Of a DNA stretch of 64,000 nucleotides, positions 45,480-55,376 are shown in pieces; the stretch's first letter is position 1, and each line of letters opens with the position of its first letter. Position numbers and translations under genes: made by a program. The stretch is from Diospyros lotus (lineage: Eukaryota; Streptophyta; Magnoliopsida; Ericales; Ebenaceae), in assembly GCF_014633365.1 (NCBI RefSeq), contig NC_068351.1, positions 10,670,907-10,734,906 on the forward strand. The letters are read 5' to 3'. A model generated the notes under the pieces. That model did no database searches, was not told the origin of the DNA, and saw only the letters and a list, made by a program, of their open reading frames with translations.

Positions 45480-45491
45480 TGGTATCAGAGC
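45480..45491 (+). other. primer binding site of TR-GAG element
   Basis: TGGTATCAGAGC, an exact match to the plant tRNA-iMet primer site, starts two bases after the LTR. Confidence 0.92.
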
Positions 45492-45987
45492 ACTTGGGAT
45501 TCAAGATCCGGGCCAAACCATTTCAGATCCAGAAAGGTAAACACGAAGATCTTTTTTTGGATCTTCGATTTGGGTAAGAATTTTTTTTTTCAGTTGTCCT
45601 AATTTTGCGATTTGTTTTGTTTTGCCCTAATTTCATAATCATTACGATTTTTCCAGTAATGGTGTATGTGATTCTGATTTGCTTAAATTCCCTTTCTTGA
45701 GTTTTTTAAAGCATGCTCAAATTTGCTTGATTCCCGTGTCTTTTCTTTCCCCAACTCTTTCTGAAGTTCTTGATTCTGTTTATCATCTAATAAGTTTTTC
45801 GTTTTGTTTTTAGCCTAATATTGTATTGATTTCTTGATTTTGTGTTTTAAATCCAAAATTGTTTTTCTTTAAAATCAGTGTTTAAATTCTGATTTGTCTT
45901 AAAAGGGTTTAGAGAGTGTCTGATAGGACTGCTTATCTTGTTCGATTCTTGATTAGCCTATTTTTAGCTTGTTTATATTTTTTCTAT

Positions 45988-46809
45988 ATGGCTCTATCTA
46001 AATTGGAAGTAGATAAATTTGATGGCCATGGCGATTTTAGCATGTGGCAGAAAAAGATGAAGGCAGTGCTTGTCCAACACCAGTGCGTGAAGACTCTGTT
46101 GGAAATAAAGGAGGAGAAGGATAAACAACTCTCCATGACCGCCCAAGAAAGGCAAGACATGGATGAGATGGCTTTTTCCTTGATCATCCTCAGTCTAGCA
46201 GACAATGTCCTGTGCCAGGTAAATGAAAAAGAATCAACTACAAAGGTATGGTCTAAGTTGGAGTCCTTGTACATGACTAAGTCTCTAACTAATAAAATAT
46301 TTTTGAAAGAACAATTGTTTGGATTTAAAATGAACCCTGCAAAAAACCTAGAGGAAAATCTAGATGAATTTAAAGTGATTACAATAGAATTGGCCAATGC
46401 TGATGAAAAAATTTCTGATGAGAATCAAGCTATTATTTTGTTAAACTCTTTGCCAGAAGCTTATAAAGACCTTAAAATAGCCATTAAATATGGTAGATCT
46501 TCTTTGACCTTAGAAGATGTGCTGTTAGCTCTTAGATCTAGGGATCTTGAGGTTAAGAGGGATATTAGGTCAAGTTCTGCAGAGGGACTGCAGGTTAGTG
46601 GTCAAGTAGATAAAAATGCCACTAGGGATAAACCTACGATTGGAGGGTCAAGAAAAGGATCCTCAACAACCAAGACTTACTGGCACTGTAAGAAAGAGGG
46701 TCACTTAAGGAAAGAGTGTTTCAAAAGGAAGAAAGATCTCAAGAAAAATAAAGCTAAAGAAGAATCAGCCAACCTGCTTGATAGTTATGAGAGTATAGAA
46801 GGTCTGTAG
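45988..46809 (+). CDS. retrotransposon gag protein (TR-GAG)
   Basis: The product is 273 residues from the ATG at 45988 (MALSKLEVDKFDGHGDF), chosen because plant copia gag proteins begin close to this KF-G-x-N/D-F motif; the frame extends 24 codons upstream. It contains the UBN2-type gag core (MDEMAFSLIILSLADNVL, then KVWSKLESLYMTKSLTNKI and ENLDEFKVITIELANADEKI) and a single zinc knuckle near the end, WHCKKEGHLRKEC. The first Cys of that CCHC knuckle is Tyr, which should impair zinc binding. The protein would package element RNA in virus-like particles. There is no protease, integrase or reverse transcriptase downstream, so the element would depend on an autonomous relative. Confidence 0.88.
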   Translation: MALSKLEVDKFDGHGDFSMWQKKMKAVLVQHQCVKTLLEIKEEKDKQLSMTAQERQDMDEMAFSLIILSLADNVLCQVNEKESTTKVWSKLESLYMTKSLTNKIFLKEQLFGFKMNPAKNLEENLDEFKVITIELANADEKISDENQAIILLNSLPEAYKDLKIAIKYGRSSLTLEDVLLALRSRDLEVKRDIRSSSAEGLQVSGQVDKNATRDKPTIGGSRKGSSTTKTYWHCKKEGHLRKECFKRKKDLKKNKAKEESANLLDSYESIEGL

Positions 46810-47428
46810 GCTTGGAGTCTAGGCATTAAAAGGCTAGGGCATTGGTCATAAGAGAGCTGTTAGAGTTAAGCATGTTAGGCATGAATGGATTTGTTTAGGT
46901 TTGTAACCTAGAGGTCTGTATAAATCCTGTTTTATTGTATGGGATAGAGTTTCCCATAGATGCCTGTGTTTTTGATTCCCATGGGTTGTAAGTTGCTTTC
47001 TTTGTCTCTTTATTGGAAGTTATTCTGAGTTCCTGGTTTCTATCTAAGACCTGTATTTAAATTATGTTTTAGGCCTAGATGTTGATGTGTGCCTGGTCTT
47101 GTAGTATTTGATGGCCTTGTAGAATTAGACTTACCTGAACAAACTGATAATGTAGAGTTTGAGGTGGAAATTTGTTAGTCTCAAGGTGGAACCTTAGGAA
47201 ATTTTTGTGTCTAATGGAAGGCTGAGTGTTAGCCCTTATTTCTTGTTTATAGAAGTCTTGATAGAGGTTTCTGTTGTTTTAATGAGGCATGTATTAATCG
47301 AGTCAATCTCGGGTTTTAAGTTTGAGCAAGCTGTGTCATTGCTCAATGTGCTCCCTTTGTAGCTGGGAGAGTTGTAGAGGTCTCTAGTCAAGGCCACTAT
47401 TAATCCATTCTTGAATTAAGGTTGAATT
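46810..47428. other. non-coding remainder of TR-GAG interior
   Basis: No pol domain is seen in any frame. GAGGTGGAAATTTGTTAG near 47160 resembles a polypurine tract with an LTR start, but the real 3' LTR begins at 47429. The tract before that (AAGGTTGAATT) is a poor polypurine tract. Confidence 0.6.
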
Positions 47429-48131
47429 TGTTAGGATTTATGATTCAAAATGTATTTTCATATATTTGTTTATGTGCATTTGTATTTGCATTTTGATATA
47501 TGCATTTGGGCTCATCTTACTTACATTTAATTGAAGTTTAAATGTGTATATAACCTGCTGATTATTTTGTGGGCCAAATAGCCATTGGACCGAGATCTGT
47601 TTATGAGCCAAGCCCATTTTTTCATGTGGCCCATGCGATTTGCCTTAGCTTACCCCAATTGCTTGCTGCTATATAAGGGCAGCTTCATGCCCTAGCTGAT
47701 CCAGATCGCTTTCTCTCTCATTTTGAAACCCCATGTTCGGCGCATGAAGTGAGACTCTCTCGTTTGTAAATCCTTCTCTCGTTCGATTGACTTCGGTTTG
47801 TGGTAAGATCACACGATAAGGTTGTATTGTTTTAATCTCTGTTGTTGAATCGCCTAAGGCGTGAGAGATTTGGTGTAACTGATAGATTAGATTCTTGACA
47901 CAATCTTGAGATCGGTAGAACAGATACTATATTTGTTCTTGTATTTTTTTATTTTTTTTTTCTGATTTTAGTTTATGTATTTGCAATATGTTTTGTTCCT
48001 GTTGTGATCTTGTAATCTGGTTGTAATCGAAAGCTGTGAGTTGTGTTTTGAGGGTTTCGTTTCTGTTTCTATTTTACTGCGCTTGCTCTTGGTTGGTTTG
48101 GCCAATTAAATAGGGTTGTAATACATTAACA
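47429..48131 (+). mobile_element. 3' LTR of TR-GAG element
   Basis: This 703-bp copy begins TGTTAGGATTTATGATTC and ends AATACATTAACA, followed by target duplication CTTAA (48132-48136). TATA box at about 47670. Exact matching duplications show 44694-48131 (3438 bp) is a single complete non-autonomous element. Confidence 0.92.
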
Positions 48132-48136
48132 CTTAA

Positions 48137-49800
48137 TATAAAATATATTATACAAATAAATGATACAACTATTCAATTACAAAAATTCTATATATACATT
48201 TATAAACATGAGGTTATCCCATTTTCTCTTTCTCCCCAAGTCAAACCCCTTCCCCAAATCCCAACAAATATTTTCCTTCTCGTCATATTTAATCTTACTC
48301 TTTCCCCATTTTCTGCTCAAAAATCAACCCCTTTCCCTCCAAAACTTCTCCATAACCCCAAACACTTTCACCTCCATCCACACAAAACTTCTCAATTGCT
48401 CACAGTCACACAGTTTGATGTTGTGGGGGTTAAGGTGTCAGACCCCTTTTTCCAACAATAGCTTCAACAATCGCTATGACTCAAATCCTCGTAATCAGAC
48501 CCAAAAAGAGATCGTTATTCTGGTCACCCCACCTTCCTCTTTATTTAATCCAAAAACAAAGAAAAAAAAGACCCCGCGACCTAAAATCCTGATCATGTTG
48601 CTAACACACTCACAAAAAAACAAGATAAATCTTAGAAATCCAGCCCCCTCCACCTCAGAGAAAATGCAATACAATGCACACAATCAATTTTTACAAAGAT
48701 TTCTACAACTCCAAGAACCCTAGTTTCATATACATTTATACATACCAAATCAGGGGTCAAGCGACGAGACGAGAGAGTGAGAGAGATGATACAAAATACA
48801 TGGCCTACCTGCGCGATGAGCGGCGGATGTGAAGGCTCTCTAGTTCCTACATCTATTTCCGGCAGCCAGGGAGACCGAGACCGAGACCGAGGGAGAGAGG
48901 GGCGGGCGGACCCTTATCCCTCGATCCAGCCCTCTTTCTCTCTTTATTCTTTTTAGTCGTTTTTTAGTTAAATGTTAATAATATTTTTATTTGCGTTGAT
49001 AAAGTGATTGGTTATTGTATTTTAATTTTTATTAAAATTAAGTTATTTTTTATTTTTTGTTGAGTTTTATTAATAAAAAATGTCATTATATACATTAATA
49101 TAAAATTTAAAATATTTGACATTAAAAAATATCTAATAAAATTTGACAATCAAATAATTTTGAAACTTATAGTAATATGTACGATCACGTCAATTTTTGT
49201 TAATAAAATTTAATGAAAAATTAAAAATGCTTGAATTTTAATAAAAATTAAAATATGACGACTAATTTATTTTAAAATACAAAGTTGAGGGATGACTAAG
49301 AGTATAATTTATCCTATGTTAATAACTTGGTAACATATAAAATGCTTTTCTTATTTTCTCAAAATAAAATTATATATATCTATATAGTATATTGTTATTT
49401 ATTCATGAATTATTATATATTAATAGATATATGTCAATACATTATAATATTAAATAATTAATATATGACATGAAAAATAGATAGCATATTATAGTTAATA
49501 TATTAATTTCTTAATAAGTACTTTAATATATATTAAAAATAATATATGAATAATTGAATATGCTCTAATAAATAATATGGTATTATATATATATATAAAA
49601 TAAATTTCCTGGGGTTGCTTTGTTTGTGCCTTTTTGTTTCTTTTATTTTCTTTCTACGGGTTACACAAACACAATTGAATGAGACTATATATTAAAACAA
49701 CTGAATAATCCACGCTTAAAAGTTAAAAATATGATTGGAAATTCACTTGTTTGATGCATGAGAGGTGTAATTACAATAAATTTAAAAATTAAATTTTAAT
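48137..49800. other. spacer with a possible transcribed leader
   Basis: A plus-strand open frame at 48160-48723 is low-complexity Ser/Pro/Phe/Asn text and is rejected as a gene. On the minus strand, 48930-48812 is GC-rich with a CCGAGACCGAGACCGAGGGA repeat and ends CGCGCAG|GTAGGCC, which looks like a 5' splice site after an untranslated exon. 49000-49800 is AT-rich with nothing recognisable. Confidence 0.4.
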
Positions 49801-49819
49801 TAATATTAAAAAATCTTTA

Positions 49820-50016
49820 GGACCTAAAAGGTGAAATCCCTCACCTTAAGGACCTCCCACAGCTCAGCCTCAAAATTTCTGCAGTAGAGATAAATCACGG
49901 AACCCAATAATGAGATTCGAACATAAGACCTGTGACTGGCTATATAGTAACTAGAATCTAAGACTCTTTTGGACCAACACATGTACGGTCTCAACCGTTG
50001 GACTATGCCCATAAGG
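49820..50016 (-). mobile_element. tRNA-derived SINE, 197 bp
   Basis: On the minus strand it starts near GGGCATAGTCCAACGGTTGA (box A type) and has GTTCGAATCTC as box B, at plus positions 49912-49922. Both are internal RNA polymerase III promoter elements. A 19-bp target duplication flanks it (49801-49819 and 50017-50035, one mismatch), as expected from LINE-driven insertion. The spacing between boxes is longer than in a real tRNA and no cloverleaf can be drawn, so it is not a tRNA gene. Confidence 0.75.
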
Positions 50017-50035
50017 TAATATTGAAAAATCTTTA

Positions 50036-50484
50036 TATATATAAAAGTATGATAGTTTGCAAAAAAATTTTTTCTCTCAAAACTTGCATTAATTACTAAA
50101 AGTAGCAGTAATTAAATGCTTATATTTTCTAATAAATTAAAAATAATAATTAAATTAAAAAATTAAGCATGAAGTTCGAATACTATTTGTAATATTTATT
50201 TATAACTTAATTTTAAACTCAATTAATCTTCTCATCAATTAATTCCTCAATTAATTAAAAATAAGTATTATTTTTTTATCAATATTATTAATTAAAAATA
50301 TTTATAATATTATTTTTGATTAATTTCTCAATTAATCTCTCAATCAATCAAAAATAAATATTATTTTTGAAGAATATGAATAGATAACTTAAACTATTAA
50401 TTAAGTCATAAAAAATTGTTCATTTGTATAAAATAAAAATAATTTGCATTTAGTACTTATTATTCCAAAGCAATTGGAGATCTT
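50036..50484. other. AT-rich spacer
   Basis: Several short repeats of AATTAATTTCTCAATTAATC type occur. No coding or RNA feature is seen. Confidence 0.5.
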
Positions 50485-50492
50485 CTATAAAG

Positions 50493-50679
50493 GAGTTCTT
50501 CTACAGACCCATATAGATTGACAGACAGGCTTACGGAATGGGGACTAAAAGACTAAAATGCCCTCGCCCATATTGCATTCCTATATTACATTAAAAAAAA
50601 TGCAATACAATATGGGCGATGATATTTTAATCTTTTAACCTACATTCTATAAGTCTGTCTGGCTCTCAAGAATTTTTCC
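50493..50679. mobile_element. foldback MITE, 187 bp
   Basis: An imperfect hairpin: GACAGACAGGCTTACGGAAT...CGCCCATATTGCATT on the left pairs with AATGCAATACAATATGGGCG...ATTCTATAAGTCTGTCTGGC on the right, around a loop near 50580-50598. Both sides are flanked by CTATAAAG (50485-50492 and 50680-50687). An exact 8-bp duplication suggests a hAT-type parent. Confidence 0.65.
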
Positions 50680-50687
50680 CTATAAAG

Positions 50688-51469
50688 TATCTTGGAACTT
50701 TTCATTATCAATTAAATAAATATTATTAATAAAAAATTTGAATAGACAGTTTAAATTATTAATTAAGTCATGTATAGATATATAATTTCTCAATGAATTA
50801 AAAATAAATATTATTTTTTTATAAATATTATTAATCAAAAATATTTATAATATTATTTTTTATTAATTCCTTAATTATTAAAAAATAAATATTAATGTAT
50901 GGGTTTATAAATGTTAATTAAGATTTAACATATTACATTTGCAAGACTATGCAAGAAAATTAATACATAATAAAAGAAAAATAAGTCAAAATTCATATTT
51001 TCAAAGTTTTGTTATCATTGCAAAAATTAAATTTCAAGATCAGAAATTAAAAATTTCAAATGAATTTTTAATTAACATTAAAAAATCCATGTTTCCTCAC
51101 ATTTAGAAGTTTTAACTAATATTTATATTTTTCAATATTAATTAAAATTTAATTTTTAAATTTACTATGATTACAACTCCTGTGCATCACACGGGTGAAC
51201 ACTAGTTTTTTTTATAAAATTTAGGTTTTTTTTTATTATTTTTAGATATTTTTTTAAATATTGTTTGATCTTATTAATGGAATTTTTATATATTTCTTAT
51301 GAAGTTTGGGTCTTTCCTTATCAAAATTAGTCTCTTTTTTTTTTTTTATATCAAACCAAATGTTAAATTGTTTAATTGTTGAGAAATTAAATGTCAAATT
51401 TTTTAATTATTGAGAGATCAAATGTCATATTTATATATTAAGTCTAATCTAATTTGTCTCGCCGACGTG
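50688..51469. other. AT-rich spacer
   Basis: No gene, RNA or repeat structure is supported. It ends in the GTGTT target site of the copia element. Confidence 0.5.
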
Positions 51470-51474
51470 GTGTT

Positions 51475-52762
51475 TGTTGAGCCAATTTACTCATATTAAT
51501 TAAGTTTTGATGATTAACAAAAATAGTTTTATGATATAAATGTATTATTTTCTCATATAAAAAATAAATTTATTTTAAATTAAAAGTGGGTGCAAAGAGT
51601 AAATTTATTTTGAATTAAAGATGGATTATCTTTAGAAATGTTTCCTACTTTTGATCATTTATGTCTCAAAAGTTTATGTTTGAATTTTTATTTATTGATA
51701 AATACTTTTATTACTTATGCAAAAAGTATATTTATTTTAAATTAAAGGAGAATTACTTTTAAACATGTTTTCTCTTTCTCATACAAAAAGTAAATTTATT
51801 TTGAATTAAAAAAGATTGCTTTTAGACATGTTTTCTTGTTTTAATCATTCATACCTCAAAAGCTTATATTTGAATTTTTAAATCTTGATTTCTTATGCGA
51901 AAAATAAATTTATTTTGAATTAAATATGAGACATGTTTTCTTATTATTTGATAAAGTCTAAATATTTTTTGAATTTCAAATTTTATATTAATCATTTCTT
52001 TAGTGGCTAAAATGCTTATAAATACCCCATAAACTCATTTTTTGAATATCCATTGCACATATTGCACATCCAATTCTCCCAAAAGTTCTCAAGTTAATTT
52101 TCAAACATTTCAAGGCTCTCAAAGATTCATTATTCATCCACCGAAAAGCCACAAGGTAAGAGGAGAAAAAGATATCGCAAAGCCGAATCCGATCTTCTCC
52201 ATTCAAACTAAGGTCACTGTTTATTTATTTATTTAAATATTATTATCTTGTATAATTTATTCTTAATTGCTTATTTGTGTTCAAGTGTGGAAAAATTATT
52301 TGTAACATTTAAATTATTATTGAGTATTATATAGGTTTCCTAGATCCGTTAAAATTTAGGTAAATCTAGTTTTTAAGGTAAGTTAGGGAGAAAACCTTGG
52401 TATAGTGGTTACCTAGAACCCATTTTAATCTAGGTGTATATCTAGTTTCTAAGGTGAGTTAGTGTGAAAATTTTGGTGATTTTGATTTAGTGGAACTCTA
52501 AGGGTAGTTAGACATTGAGAGAGTGGACTAAGTATATGTAAAAACATTGAACCACTATAAATTGTATTGTGCCTCATTGTATTTATTTTTGTTATATTTT
52601 GTGGCTTACATTTATTATTGATCTCAAATAAAATTTATTATATTTATCAAATATATATTTTTCAATAAAATCATTAATCAAGAATATTTATTAAAATTGA
52701 AAAAAATTTTAATTACTCAATTCATCCTCCCTCTTGAGTGGGCATACCCTAAGGGACTAATA
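51475..52762 (+). mobile_element. 5' LTR of copia element carrying LBD copy
   Basis: The 1288-bp repeat begins TGTTGAGCCAATTTACTCAT and ends AAGGGACTAATA, preceded by target duplication GTGTT (51470-51474). TATAAATA at 52017-52024. It contains three units of a roughly 63-bp repeat (AAATTTATTTTGAATTAAA followed by ACATGTTTTCT); the 3' LTR has four. Related LTR pieces occur at 10518-11530 and 22458-22880. Confidence 0.93.
52017..52024 (+). promoter_or_regulatory. TATA box of 5' LTR
   Basis: TATAAATA in GCTTATAAATACCCC, conserved in the 3' LTR at 58783-58790 and in the relic LTR near 11341. It would drive transcription of the whole element, including the LBD copy. Confidence 0.65.
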
Positions 52763-52764
52763 AT

Positions 52765-52776
52765 TGGTATCAGAGC
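52765..52776 (+). other. primer binding site of copia element
   Basis: TGGTATCAGAGC, an exact tRNA-iMet match, lies two bases after the 5' LTR. Confidence 0.92.
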
Positions 52777-52830
52777 GGGTCCTAAAATATTTGTGATTAT
52801 CAATCTCAAATCTTAGGATAAGATCTTATA

Positions 52831-53428
52831 ATGACTTCTTATTTTAGCAAATCCCTAGGTGATGTCTCAATCCCTTCTAGTCATCTAATGCTCATTAGAA
52901 AGGATTATATTTTTTGGAAGATTAGAATGGAATCCTATATCATTTTCATAAGCTATCTTTTATGGAGATTCGTTAGGAATAGATTTGATCTATCTTCTAA
53001 ATATGAGAAAGAATGGACAAAGGAAGACCTAAAAAAAATAGATATTGACCATAGGGCAAAGTATTTAATTTTTAGTTCTTTAATGTCTAGTGAGTGTGGA
53101 AGATTGTCTTCATGCTCCACTTCTCATGAATTATGGAAAGAATTAGAGAGAATTCATGAAGGAACCAATAATTCTAAAATGAGTTTTCTTATGTCTCAAT
53201 ATCAAAGATATAAGTTATGGCTTAGTGAGACAATTAGTAATTTGAATGGATGGTTCGAAAAAGTCTCAAATATTTTTAGAATGTTAAGAAAAATGAATAA
53301 AGATGCTAAAGAATATAATGAAAAGAAAACATTAGCATTCAAATGTGAGGAGAAAAAGAAAAAGGAAAAGGAAGAAAAAAGAGCCAGGAAATCAAAGAAA
53401 AATGTCATTCACGCATGGGATATGGATG
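52831..53428 (+). pseudogene. copia gag, N-terminal part
   Basis: It begins MTSYFSKSLGDVSIPSS and includes YIFWKIRMESYIIFISYLLW, AKYLIFSSLMSSECGRLSSC, HELWKELERIHEGTN and MSFLMSQYQRYKLW, the usual gag core of this copia group. After MLRKMNKD the normal central and zinc-knuckle portion is missing, and the text jumps to a Lys-rich stretch and HAWDMD. The small CACTA element inserts here. Removing it and one ATG joins WDMD to DSNESFQSNKENARV in frame. Confidence 0.85.
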
Positions 53429-54734
53429 CACTACAAAAAATTTGATTTTTTGCGACGATTTTTTTGCGGCAGTTCTAAAAATCGCCGCAAAACATGGTAT
53501 TTTGCGGCGATTTCATAAAACTACCTCAAAATTCAGTAAAACATGTTTTTTTGCGACGGTTTTCAAAAAATCGTCACTAAATTTAAAAATAATTAAATAA
53601 TAAAAAAATTAAATTCTTTTTCGCGGTGGTTTCTTAGAAACCGCTACTAAATTAAAAAAAAAATTAAAATTAAAATTAAATTAATATTTGCGGCGATTTT
53701 CAAAAATCGCCGCAAAATTCAAAAAAATTTAAAGGAAAAACTGTCGTTAAATTTTAAAAAAATTAAATAGTTTAAAATTAAAATTAAATTAACATTTGCG
53801 ACAGTTTTCAAAAATCGCCGCAAAATTCAGAAAATATTAAATTTAGTAGCAGTTTCTCAGCGGCGATTTTTGAGAAATCGCCGCTAAATTTAAAAAAAAA
53901 AATTAAAAATTAAAAATAAAATAAAATAATTCATTAAAAAATTAAATTTAGCGACGCTTTTCCAAAATCACTGCTAAATTAAAAAAAATTAAAATTAAAA
54001 TTAAAAAAAATCTGAAATATTAAAATTCATTATTTTCATTAAAAATTAAATTTTGCTTAAGAAAATAATTAAAAATTAAATAAATATAAAATCTTAAAAA
54101 TAAATATAAAATTGCATTTAAATTAATAGCAAAATTCATTAAAAATATAATTTAAAAAAATAAAAATAAATTTAAAAAAATTTAATATATAAAATTTTAA
54201 TAATTTTTAAAAAATATATAAAATCTTCTTTTTTATTTTTAATAAATTAATTTATTTAATTTAACTCAACTAATTTATTTTTAATTTATTCTATTATTCT
54301 TTTAAAAATAATCAATTAATAAATATTTTTAATATATATTAAAAAATATAAAATATAATTCTAGAAATTAGTTGTTAGATTAGTATATAATATATATATG
54401 TGCATATATATTAAGGAGTTCTTCGCAGATTAGGCGGTTCACGTGCGCGCGCGCGCACAAAAGGTCTTGGGTTTTTTTTATTAATTTTAGCGGCGGTTTT
54501 GAAACCGCCGCTAAAATTAATAAAAATATTTTTTTTTAAAAATAAAATTTTAATTTAGCGGCGGCTTCAAAACCGCTGCTAAATATTATTGTAACCACCG
54601 CTAAATTACTTATTTAGCAGCGGTTTTTAAAACCGCAGCAAAATTTAAAATTAGCGGCGGTTATTCCAGTGGTTGCTGAAAGCCGTCGCTAAATGCAAAA
54701 AAAACTGCCGCTAAATGTTGATTTTTTTGTAGTG
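53429..54734. mobile_element. small non-autonomous CACTA element, 1306 bp
   Basis: It begins CACTACAAAAAATTTG and ends TTTTTTTGTAGTG, with exact 3-bp target duplication ATG (53426-53428 and 54735-54737). The interior has no coding capacity. It is filled with subterminal motifs of the form GCGGCGATTTTT...AAATCGCCGC in both orientations, and GCGGCGGTTTTGAAACCGCCGC-like variants on the right side. A short (GC)n run lies at 54445-54456. The family differs from the 7.5-kb CACTA. Confidence 0.92.
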
Positions 54735-55376
54735 ATGATTCTAATGAGTCATTCCAATCCAACAAGGAAAATGCACGTGTATGTTTTATGGCTATAGAAG
54801 AAGATGAAGAAGAAGAAGATAACTTAGAGTTAGAAGAATTACAAAAAGCATACGAAGAAGTATATATAAAATATATATCAATTAGGAAAGAAGTAAAAAC
54901 AATCAAGAAGAATCATAAAGAAGAAAATGAAAAATTAAATAGTAAAATAAAGAACTTAAAAGAAAAATCACAAGAACTCAAGAAAAAAAATGAAGATAAA
55001 TTAAAAGATCAATTAATTAATTTTGAAGAAGAAAAAAAATATTAAAAACTCAAAATGATAAATTATTAGTAGAAAAGAAAGCCATAGAGAAAAGTTTAGT
55101 CACATTAATTTTAAAGAAAATTTCAAAACCCAAACTAAGGTACAAAACACCTAAGAGAGAATGAAAACAATCTAGATGGAGACCCCAAACTAAGAGAAAC
55201 AACATAGTACAAATGTGGATATCCAAAGGGGTAATACAAATAATGAATGAGTTAGATCATAAAATCTTAAATGTTACTCCTTATCCACATACATCAAGAA
55301 TAATTAAATCATTTGATCCCAATGAAAAAAGATTCGAGGGACCCGTCTATGGATGGGTGCTTAAGGCTAAAACTTA
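54735..55376 (+). pseudogene. copia gag C-terminus and start of protease region
   Basis: Continues DSNESFQSNKENARVCFMAI, then EEDEEEEDNLELEELQKAYE and a Lys/Glu-rich coiled-coil-like part to 55043. After a stop the region to 55376 contains SKGVIQIMNELDHKILNV, SFDPNEKRFEGPVYGWVLKA and ends KT with a stop. The same arrangement is seen in the relic at 11531-11832. No protease active site, integrase or reverse transcriptase follows. Confidence 0.8.

Noticed and set aside
47155..47190. Second polypurine tract plus LTR start (GAGGTGGAAATTTGTTAG)
   Set aside because: Sequence after it does not match the LTR, and exact CTTAA duplications fix the LTR at 47429.
48160..48723. 187-codon plus-strand open frame
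   Set aside because: Low-complexity Ser/Pro/Asn/Phe text; no domain; it lies opposite a possible minus-strand leader.
49820..50016. tRNA gene
   Set aside because: Box A and B are present, but no cloverleaf forms and a 19-bp target duplication surrounds it, so it is a SINE.
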